Assembly: GCA_964585785.1 (NCBI GenBank)
Contig: CAZPFL010000164.1
Location: 1 to 11,686 of the forward strand
Length of the DNA: 11,686 bases
Origin: WHUA01 sp964585785
GTDB taxonomy: Bacteria; Pseudomonadota; Alphaproteobacteria; UBA8366
Direction: 5' to 3'
Shown here: one piece after another, positions 6,578 through 11,686 of the stretch
Layout: the number at the start of each line of letters is the position of its first letter
How positions within the stretch are numbered: the first letter of the stretch is position 1
Translations under genes and position numbers: made by a program
Notes under the pieces: model-generated
The model's database searches: none
What the model saw: the letters and a program-made list of their open reading frames with translations, nothing else
What the model was told of the DNA's origin: nothing

Positions 6578-8140
6578 GTGAAGCTGACCGACTATTCGAC
6601 CTATGCGGACGCGCAGCGTCACTTTTCGGGTGAGAAGCTCTGGGCGCTGTTCGACGGCACGCGTGAGCGGCTCAACCTCGCGCATGAATGCGTCGACCGG
6701 CACGCAACGGACGACACCCGTGTCGCCGTGCGCATCGCCCATGGCGACGGGCGCGACGAGGTCGTCACCTTTCGCCAGCTTGCCGCGCAGTCGTCACGCG
6801 TCGCGCACTTCCTCCGCGCGCGCGGCATCGAAAAGGGCGACCGGGTGGCGATCATGCTGGAGCCGTCGCTTGCCTTCTACGCGTCGCTGTTCGGCGCGAT
6901 CAAAGCGGGCGCCGTCGCGGTGCCGCTGTTCACGCTGTTCGGGCCGGACGGGCTGCGGCTGCGCATCGACGACTGCACGCCGAAGATCCTGCTGACGAAT
7001 GCGGAGAAGGCGCCGGCCGCGGACGGCATCGAGGGGCTCGAGGTCATCGTCGCCGACGACGCCTTCCTCGCCTCGCTCGACGGCTATCCCGGCCACTTCG
7101 ACTGGTCGACCGCCGCGAACGACATGGCGATGTTCCAGTACACCTCGGGCACGACGCGCGCGCTGCCCGAAGCGGTGCGCCACACGCACCGCGCCGTCGT
7201 CGTCGTCATGGTCGCCGCGCTCTACGGGACCGGCATCCGGCCGGGCGACGAATTTTTCTGCCCCTCCTCGCCCGCCTGGGGTCACGGCCTCTGGCACGGC
7301 ACGCTCGCCCCGCTTGCGCTCGGCGTCACCATCGGCGCCTATGCCGGGCGCTTCGATCCCGAGCGGCTGATGAAGGCGCTGCAGGACTACCGCGTAACCA
7401 ACCTGTCCGCCGCCCCGACGCATTACCGCATGATGAAGAATTCGGGCGCGGCGTCCCGCTATCGCTTCTACGTGCAAAAGTTGACCTATACCGGCGAGCC
7501 GATCGACAGCGACACGCTGGCCTTCATCGAGGAAACCTTCGGCCAGCTTCCGCGCAGCTTCTACGGCACGACGGAGATCGGCGTCATCCTCGCGAACTAT
7601 CCCGGCGCATCCGACTTTCCCGTCAAGCCCGGCGCGCTCGGCAAGCCGATGCCCGGCATGCGGGTCGAGGTGCAAGACGCGGACGGCAGGCCCTGCCCGC
7701 CCGGCACGGTCGGCGAGATCAAGGTCTGGCGCCGCGACGCCTGGTTCCCGACCAAGGACCTCGGCCGGGTCGACGAAGACGGCTACTTCCATCACGCCGG
7801 CCGCGCGGACGACGTCATCATCTCCGCCGGCTGGACGATGAGCGCGGTCGAGATCGAGGACATCCTGCTGAAGCATCCCGACATCCGCGAGGCCGCCGCG
7901 ATCGGCGTGCCGGACCCGGTGCGCGGGCAGGTCGTGAAGGCCTTCCTGGTCACGCCGCGCACCGGCGACGACGCCTTCGTGCGGGAGATCCAGGCCTTCG
8001 TGCGCGAGCGGCTGAGCGCGCATGAATATCCCCGCGCGGTCGCGGTCGTCGACGCGCTGCCCAAGACCCCCGCCGGCAAGGTCAACCGCCAGGCGCTGCG
8101 CGAGCGCGAACGGGCCGCCCGCGCCACATCGTCATCCTGA
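6578..8140 (+). CDS. AMP-forming acyl-CoA synthetase (ligase) with variant P-loop
   Basis: A 520-residue member of the adenylate-forming enzyme superfamily, predicted to activate a carboxylic acid with ATP to an acyl-AMP and then an acyl-CoA. Visible motifs are the P-loop region YTSGTTRALPEAVRHTH (188-204), SFYGTTEIGVI (327-337), the hinge-region D394 in TKDLGRVD, GRADDVIISAGW (408-419) and the C-terminal LPKTPAGKVNR with the catalytic K501. The P-loop differs from the usual TSGTTGxPKGVxH: Arg replaces the second Gly, there is one extra residue, and Glu replaces the Lys. The rest is intact, so it is probably a subfamily trait and not decay. Overall shape resembles the medium-chain/benzoate-CoA ligase group; the substrate is unknown. 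The start is a GTG, because no in-frame ATG lies nearby upstream. The ribosome site is weak. It is first of a two-gene operon under the divergent promoter. Confidence 0.93.
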   Translation: MKLTDYSTYADAQRHFSGEKLWALFDGTRERLNLAHECVDRHATDDTRVAVRIAHGDGRDEVVTFRQLAAQSSRVAHFLRARGIEKGDRVAIMLEPSLAFYASLFGAIKAGAVAVPLFTLFGPDGLRLRIDDCTPKILLTNAEKAPAADGIEGLEVIVADDAFLASLDGYPGHFDWSTAANDMAMFQYTSGTTRALPEAVRHTHRAVVVVMVAALYGTGIRPGDEFFCPSSPAWGHGLWHGTLAPLALGVTIGAYAGRFDPERLMKALQDYRVTNLSAAPTHYRMMKNSGAASRYRFYVQKLTYTGEPIDSDTLAFIEETFGQLPRSFYGTTEIGVILANYPGASDFPVKPGALGKPMPGMRVEVQDADGRPCPPGTVGEIKVWRRDAWFPTKDLGRVDEDGYFHHAGRADDVIISAGWTMSAVEIEDILLKHPDIREAAAIGVPDPVRGQVVKAFLVTPRTGDDAFVREIQAFVRERLSAHEYPRAVAVVDALPKTPAGKVNRQALRERERAARATSSS

Positions 8141-8151
8141 GGAGCGAACGC

Positions 8152-9288
8152 ATGTCATCCGAGCAACGGCTGTTCCCGAAGATCACCGACGAAGCGCTGG
8201 ACGCGCTGCGAAACCGCATCGGCGCACCCATCACCGACACGCTCGAGCCCTGGTGCCACGAGGCGACGCGCGACAACATCCGCCACTACGCGCACGGCAT
8301 CGGCGACGACAACCCGCTCTGGTGCGATCCCGACTATGCGGCCACGACGCGCTTCGGTGGTATCGTGGCGCCGCCGTCCTTCCTGTTCTCCACCGACCGG
8401 GTAATCTCGGGCTATGTCGGCGGGCTGCCGGGCGTGCACGCGATGTGGGCGGGGGCGGACTGGACCTGGCACCTGCCGGTCCGGCGCAACGACGAGATCA
8501 CGACGAAGGCGCATCTCAAGGACCTGATCGAGCATGACACGCGCTTCGCCGGCCGCGCGGTCCAGCAGATCTATCACGTCGATTTCTATAACCAGAAGGG
8601 CGAACGGGTCGCCGAGGCGGACAGCTGGTGCTTCCGCACCGACCGCGACTTCGCCCGCGAGGAAGGCACGAAATACAAGGAACTGAAGGAGAAGCCGCAG
8701 CGCAGCTACACCGAGGCGGAGCTGGAGAAGGTCTACAAGCTCTATGCTGCCGAGGATGTTCGCGGCGCAACGCCGCGCTACTTCGAAGACGTGCGCGAGG
8801 GCGAGGCGCTGCCCACCATGGCGAAGGGACCGATGACGGTCACCGGCTTCATTGCCTTCGCGCAGGGCTGGGGCGGGCTCTACATCCGCGCTAACAAGCT
8901 CGCCTGGAAGATGATCCACCGGCACCGGGGGCTCGGCATCAAGAACCGTTTCGGCATCCCCGACTGTCCCGAGCGCGTGCACTGGGAGAACGACTTCGCG
9001 ACCATGGTCGGCGCGCCCGGCGCCTACGACTACGGCCCTGAGCGCTGCTCCTGGCTGACCCATCACATGACCAACTGGATGGGAGACGACGGCTTCCTGC
9101 GCCGCGCGGCCTGCAAGATCCGCCGCCATAACCCGGAGGGCGACCTGCTGTTCATCACCGGCAAGGTCGTTGGGAAACGGGTCGAGGAGGGCCGCCGCCT
9201 CGTCGATATCGAGCAGGAAGCGCGCAACCAGGACGGTGAGCTGTCGATCGTTGGCACGGGTACGGTGGAACTGCCGTCGAAAGGATGA
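8152..9288 (+). CDS. FAS1-like/MaoC family dehydratase (double hotdog)
   Basis: A 378-residue protein with two hotdog-like halves. The N-terminal FAS1-like (MaoC_dehydrat_N) domain spans about residues 25-165, with GIGDDNPLWCDPDYA (49-63) and GGIVAPPSFLF (69-79). The C-terminal half spans about 208-375 and includes HHMTNWMGDDGFL (304-316). Members hydrate enoyl-CoA esters or dehydrate hydroxyacyl-CoA; the C-terminal stretch recalls mesaconyl-CoA hydratase-like proteins. At the position where hydratase-2 enzymes have the catalytic His of the D-x4-H motif there is Trp (W57), a substitution I recall from other proteins of this FAS1-like type. Catalysis may then depend on the other half, perhaps the H304/H305 region. 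GAGGAG overlaps the end of the synthetase gene and gives good spacing to this ATG, 11 bases after the previous stop. It presumably acts on the CoA ester made by the upstream synthetase. Confidence 0.9.
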   Translation: MSSEQRLFPKITDEALDALRNRIGAPITDTLEPWCHEATRDNIRHYAHGIGDDNPLWCDPDYAATTRFGGIVAPPSFLFSTDRVISGYVGGLPGVHAMWAGADWTWHLPVRRNDEITTKAHLKDLIEHDTRFAGRAVQQIYHVDFYNQKGERVAEADSWCFRTDRDFAREEGTKYKELKEKPQRSYTEAELEKVYKLYAAEDVRGATPRYFEDVREGEALPTMAKGPMTVTGFIAFAQGWGGLYIRANKLAWKMIHRHRGLGIKNRFGIPDCPERVHWENDFATMVGAPGAYDYGPERCSWLTHHMTNWMGDDGFLRRAACKIRRHNPEGDLLFITGKVVGKRVEEGRRLVDIEQEARNQDGELSIVGTGTVELPSKG

Positions 9289-9290
9289 GC

Positions 9291-9335
9291 GCAGCGGCCA
9301 GCGGTCCGCTGCCCTGCCGAAAATCGACATTTCGG
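9291..9335 (+). terminator. Two hairpins just after the dehydratase stop codon
   Basis: GCAGCGG (9291-9297) pairs with CCGCTGC (9306-9312), beginning two bases after the TGA. CCGAAA (9317-9322) pairs with TTTCGG (9330-9335). Neither is followed by a T run. They may cap the 3' end of the synthetase-dehydratase mRNA, but the only convincing intrinsic terminator in the interval lies 280 bases further on. Confidence 0.28.
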
Positions 9336-9375
9336 GGCAATAGGGGTACTTCAAATGGTGGAGGGCGACGCCGCG

Positions 9376-9530
9376 CCGCCATTGAAATTCAACATAAATC
9401 AACGCATTAACTATTTTGAATTGAATACAAGAATAAATTCCGTACTTTTGCGTGCCCACCTGTTGCAGATTTGCCTTAATATTGCCTCATTCCGATCAAA
9501 TCGAAGCCATACTCGAAGTCTTTACTACAC
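9376..9530. other. AT-rich gene-free stretch
   Basis: Composition drops abruptly to AT-rich compared with the flanking coding DNA. No open frame here looks like a protein. It contains the perfect inverted repeat TTGAA-A-TTCAA (9382-9392), the tandem TTGAATTGAA (9416-9425) and a direct repeat TCGAAG (9501-9506, 9513-9518). Weak promoter-like boxes occur, such as TTGAAA (9382-9387) with CATTAA 17 bases on. It could be the promoter region of a non-coding RNA or the scar of an insertion. Evidence is compositional only. Confidence 0.4.
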
Positions 9531-9533
9531 AGG

Positions 9534-9652
9534 CTGAGACCTCCCCTCTCAGACGAGGCTACGCCAAACAGCCTCATTCCTATACGGCCTTGGCGTAAGG
9601 TCGTTCACTCCTGGCGGTCGCTGGCCCACCCCCGGCGACCGTCTTTCTTTTT
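9534..9652 (+). ncRNA. Candidate structured RNA (sRNA or leader) ending in an intrinsic terminator
   Basis: The stretch folds as a series. Hairpin CTGAGA/TCTCAG (9534-9539, 9547-9552) comes first. Hairpin GAGGCT/AGCCTC (9555-9560, 9570-9575) follows, and its loop contains ACGCCAA (9561-9567), a perfect complement of TTGGCGT (9590-9596), giving a possible H-type pseudoknot. The strong terminator comes last. The 5' end is unknown and may lie in the AT-rich stretch. I do not recognise it as 6S, 4.5S, tmRNA or another known RNA. It could be an independent small RNA or an attenuator-type leader for ccmAB. Confidence 0.36.
9615..9652 (+). terminator. Strong rho-independent terminator
   Basis: CGGTCGCTGG (9615-9624) pairs with CCGGCGACCG (9632-9641), a 10-bp stem with one G-U pair and a 7-base loop. 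The T-rich tract TCTTTCTTTTT (9642-9652) follows. It ends plus-strand transcription upstream of ccmA. It is 327 bases past the dehydratase stop, so it may serve that operon by read-through or a separate RNA. Confidence 0.78.
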
Positions 9653-9679
9653 GGCGTCCCGCTTTTTACCCACTATACC
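9651..9679 (+). promoter_or_regulatory. Possible ccmA promoter
   Basis: TTGGCG (9651-9656), a 17-base spacer and TATACC (9674-9679) lie right after the terminator, and the -35 overlaps the last T residues. The leader would be about 25 bases and would contain CCGTT/AACGG (9684-9688, 9694-9698), a small hairpin before an ATG without a clear Shine-Dalgarno sequence. Both hexamers match consensus at only four of six positions. Confidence 0.35.
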
Positions 9680-9710
9680 TTTGCCGTTCCGCCAACGGTC
9701 GCGACGCGCC

Positions 9711-10358
9711 ATGCCCGATTGCCTTACCGGCCAAGACCTTTCCTGCATCCGCGGCGAGCGGCTCGTCTTCACCGGCCTGTCCTTCCGGCTGGAGGCCGGC
9801 GGCGCGCTCGTGCTGCGCGGGCCAAACGGCAGCGGCAAGTCGAGCCTGCTGCGGCTCATTGCCGGGCTCGCGCGCCCGACCACCGGGGTCATCGCCTGGA
9901 ACGGCGCGGATGTCGCCGAGGACCGCACCGCGCACCGGGCCCGTCTGGCCTATGTCGGCCATGCGGACGCGGTGAAGCTGGCGCTGACGGCGGCGGAGAA
10001 TCTCACCTTCTGGACCGGCCTGCGCGGCGGCGGCAATGTTTCGGACGCGCTCGCGCGGCTCGGCCTCACGCCGCATGCCCAGGTCGCCGCACGCTTTCTC
10101 TCGTCCGGCGAACGGCGACGCCTCGCGCTCGCGCTTCTCGCCGCCGGCGACGCGGAGCTCTGGCTGCTGGACGAGCCGACGGTCGGTCTCGACACCGCCT
10201 CGCTCGCCGCGCTCGAAGCGCTCATCGCCGAGCACCGAAGGAAGGGCGGCATGGTCGCGCTCTCGACCCATACGGCGCTGGCACTCGGCGAGGCGGACAC
10301 CATCGACCTCGGTGCTTTCACCGTGGCGCGGTGGACGCCGGACGCGGACGCGCTTTGA
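9711..10358 (+). CDS. ccmA: Cytochrome c maturation ABC transporter ATP-binding protein CcmA
   Basis: A 215-residue ATPase subunit of the CcmABCD complex, which uses ATP hydrolysis to release haem-loaded CcmE during cytochrome c biogenesis at the inner membrane. Motifs are Walker A GPNGSGKSS (37-45), the YVGHADAVK region where CcmA proteins carry Gly-His in place of the usual Q-loop (81-89), signature LSSGERRRLALALL (130-143), Walker B LWLLDEP (150-156) and the H-loop His in ALSTH (H187). Length is normal. The ATG at 9711 is chosen over an upstream in-frame ATG at 9651, which would lie within the terminator T tract. No clear ribosome site is seen, and a GC-rich hairpin precedes the start. The gene overlaps ccmB by one base (TGATG). 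Confidence 0.97.
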   Translation: MPDCLTGQDLSCIRGERLVFTGLSFRLEAGGALVLRGPNGSGKSSLLRLIAGLARPTTGVIAWNGADVAEDRTAHRARLAYVGHADAVKLALTAAENLTFWTGLRGGGNVSDALARLGLTPHAQVAARFLSSGERRRLALALLAAGDAELWLLDEPTVGLDTASLAALEALIAEHRRKGGMVALSTHTALALGEADTIDLGAFTVARWTPDADAL

Positions 10359-11023
10359 TGCAGGGCTTCCGGCACATGCTGCTGCGCGACCTGCGCCTCG
10401 CCTTCCGCCAGGGCATGGACGCCTTCATGGCCGTCACCTTTTTCATCATCGCGGGCGCGCTCTTCCCGCTCGGCGTCGGGCCCGAGCCCGGCGTGCTCGC
10501 GCGCATCGCCGCCGGGATCATCTGGGTCAACGCGCTGCTGGCCGTGCTGCTCTCGCTCGACCGGCTGTTCCAGCAGGATTACGAGGACGGGTCGCTCGAC
10601 CTGCTCGTGCTGTCGCCGGCGCCGCTGGAAGTGACCGTGATCGCCAAGACCGCGGCGCATTGGCTGACGACGGGTCTGCCGCTGATCGCCGCTTCGCCAC
10701 TCCTCGCGATCATGCTCAACCTGCCGGCGCAAGGCTTCCTGGTGCTGATCGCCGCGATGGCACTCGGCACGCCGAGCCTCAGCCTGATCGGCTCGATCGG
10801 CGCCGCGCTGAGCCTGGGCGCGCGCCGGGGCGGCGTGCTGATGTCCCTGCTCGTCCTGCCGCTGTACATCCCCGTGCTGATTTTCGGGGTCGCGGCGGTC
10901 GACGCGTCGATCATGGGGCTGAGCGCCGAACCGCACCTGCTGTTCCTCGGCGCGATCCTCGCCGCCGCCCTGCCGCTGGCGCCCTGGACCGCCGCCGCGG
11001 CGCTGCGCCAGGCCGCGGCCTGA
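10358..11023 (+). CDS. ccmB: Cytochrome c maturation membrane protein CcmB
   Basis: A 221-residue integral inner-membrane permease subunit that pairs with CcmA. Diagnostic stretches are IIWVNALLAVLLSLDRLFQQD (54-74), YEDGSLDLLVLSPAPLE (75-91) and HWLTTGLPLIAASPLLAIML (101-120). About six hydrophobic segments are visible (around 22-42, 48-66, 101-121, 126-152, 158-182 and 192-212). Its ATG overlaps the ccmA stop, so the pair is translationally coupled. In most Alphaproteobacteria ccmC follows directly; here a 141-bp gap and an MFS transporter gene follow. If ccmC, ccmD and later genes exist they lie elsewhere. Confidence 0.96.
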   Translation: MQGFRHMLLRDLRLAFRQGMDAFMAVTFFIIAGALFPLGVGPEPGVLARIAAGIIWVNALLAVLLSLDRLFQQDYEDGSLDLLVLSPAPLEVTVIAKTAAHWLTTGLPLIAASPLLAIMLNLPAQGFLVLIAAMALGTPSLSLIGSIGAALSLGARRGGVLMSLLVLPLYIPVLIFGVAAVDASIMGLSAEPHLLFLGAILAAALPLAPWTAAAALRQAAA

Positions 11024-11047
11024 GCGGCGCTTTCGAAACCGGCTCCT

Positions 11048-11142
11048 GCCAATCGCGGAAATTGGCCCTCCAACGGGCGGCTTCCCTCGAGGAAGCTGGT
11101 TTGCATGCAATAACGGCCGCGTCCCAATATCGGGCGCGGCCG
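11048..11142 (+). other. Three tandem hairpins and a palindrome in the ccmB-MFS gap
   Basis: The 141-bp gap holds GCCAAT/ATTGGC (11048-11053, 11061-11066), GCTTCC/GGAAGC (11080-11085, 11091-11096) followed by TGGTTT, the perfect 10-bp palindrome TTGCATGCAA (11101-11110), and a strong stem CGGCCGCG/CGCGGCCG (11114-11121, 11135-11142). The last lies about nine bases before the MFS ribosome site. They may terminate ccmAB, regulate the transporter, or both. None has a proper T run. Confidence 0.38.
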
Positions 11143-11164
11143 AACCAGTCAGGTGGCACCCCGA

Positions 11165-11686
11165 ATGACATCGGCAAGAACAGACGGCTGGCGCACGCTG
11201 CCGGTCGTTTTCATGACGGCCTGTTTGCTGCTGTTCCTCTCGTTCGGGACGCGCGCCACTTTCGGGCTGTACCTGCAGCCGGTAAGCGCCGACCTGGGCT
11301 GGGGGCGCGAGATCTTCGGCCTGTCGATCGCGATCCAGAACATCGTCGTCGGCCTCGCCCAGCCCTTCACCGGCGCGATCGCCGACCGCTTCGGCACCGG
11401 CCGCACGATCATCGCGGGCGGGCTCAGTTATGCCGCGGGCCTGGCCGTCATGGCGCACGCCTCGACGCCGCTCGATGCCTATCTCGGGATCGGCGTGCTC
11501 GTCGGGCTCGGGCTGAGCGGCACCAGCTTCGCGATCGCCTTCGGCGCCATCAGCCGCGTCGTGTCGACCCAGAAGCGCGCACTCGCGCTCGGCATGGTCG
11601 GCTCCATCGGATCGATCGGCCAGTTCGCGATGGTGCCGCTGGGTCAGGCGTTCCTCACGGCCTATGGCTGGTCGACCGTCCTGATG
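11165..11686 (+). CDS. MFS transporter, N-terminal part (runs off the right edge)
   Basis: The frame is open from the ATG to the window end, 174 codons with no stop, so only the first five helices or so are present of a protein normally about 400 residues long. Helix 1 (about 13-32, LPVVFMTACLLLFLSFG), helix 2 (about 50-70), the MFS motif A as GAIADRFGTGR (70-80), helix 3 and the Gly-rich GIGVLVGLGLSGTSFAIAFG (108-127) are clear. The pattern FGLYLQPVSADLGWGREIFG is typical of MFS importers of organic or monocarboxylic acids (oxalate/formate-antiporter-like), but the substrate cannot be read from this. AGGTGG lies eight bases before the ATG. It could serve as uptake system for the nearby catabolic genes, though it is on the far side of ccmAB. 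Confidence 0.9.
   Translation, partial: MTSARTDGWRTLPVVFMTACLLLFLSFGTRATFGLYLQPVSADLGWGREIFGLSIAIQNIVVGLAQPFTGAIADRFGTGRTIIAGGLSYAAGLAVMAHASTPLDAYLGIGVLVGLGLSGTSFAIAFGAISRVVSTQKRALALGMVGSIGSIGQFAMVPLGQAFLTAYGWSTVLM

Noticed and set aside
6688..8025. Arg/His-rich plus-strand frame inside the acyl-CoA synthetase gene
   Set aside because: It is an out-of-frame reading of the same strand; the synthetase frame carries all expected motifs.
8155..9459. 434-codon minus-strand frame opposite the dehydratase gene
   Set aside because: No domain pattern, and the opposite strand encodes a complete double-hotdog protein with a good ribosome site.
9355..9537. 60-codon plus-strand frame in the AT-rich gap
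   Set aside because: Its composition is unlike local proteins, no ribosome site was seen, and the region carries RNA-like structure; there is no support for translation.
9534..9652. Identification as a known RNA such as 6S, 4.5S/SRP or tmRNA
   Set aside because: The SRP loop bases, the tmRNA alanine-acceptor features and the long 6S open-bubble stem were not found; the structure remains unassigned.
9950..11458. Long minus-strand frame across ccmA, ccmB and the MFS gene
   Set aside because: It spans three convincing plus-strand genes and their gap, is rich in Gln, Arg and Glu, and has no domain; it is a codon-bias artefact.

Overview
The window is G+C-rich, densely coded DNA with strongly GC-biased third codon positions. 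The gene types point to an alphaproteobacterium: acnA, ccmA and ccmB in their usual opposite orientation, a DUF2062 protein, AtuA/DUF4387 proteins and IclR-type control. I cannot place it below class. Both edges cut genes: aconitase on the left and an MFS transporter on the right.

Left part (1-2636, all minus strand): the N-terminal 391 codons of aconitase acnA; a two-gene unit of a DUF2062 membrane protein and a small DOPA 4,5-dioxygenase-family protein, behind a good TTGACA promoter; and a 66-residue two-helix membrane protein of unknown role.

Middle part (2797-9288): an accessory catabolic block. Three tightly spaced plus-strand genes encode a metal-dependent amidohydrolase of the Atu3266-type deacetylase family, an AtuA-family protein and its usual partner, a DUF4387 protein. 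An IclR-family regulator converges on them. Divergent from the regulator runs a two-gene operon: an AMP-forming acyl-CoA synthetase with a variant P-loop and a double-hotdog FAS1-like/MaoC dehydratase. The region between regulator and synthetase holds a near-perfect 22-bp palindrome. It overlaps back-to-back promoters and the regulator's own ATG, so one repressor site could control both directions and the regulator mRNA may be leaderless. A reasonable inference is that the block hydrolyses an ester or amide, activates the released acid to a CoA ester and hydrates or dehydrates it. The substrate and the chemistry of AtuA/DUF4387 are unknown.

Right part (9289-11686): a 422-bp gene-free interval that is AT-rich and then highly structured (hairpins, a possible pseudoknot, three short direct repeats and a strong intrinsic terminator) lies before ccmA and ccmB, the cytochrome c maturation ABC exporter genes. 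These overlap by 1 nt. ccmB is followed by a hairpin-rich 141-bp gap and an MFS transporter, not by ccmC.

The most interesting points are the AtuA/DUF4387 catabolic block, its shared operator with a predicted leaderless regulator, the candidate structured RNA or attenuator upstream of ccmA, and the variant motifs in the acyl-CoA synthetase and dehydratase.
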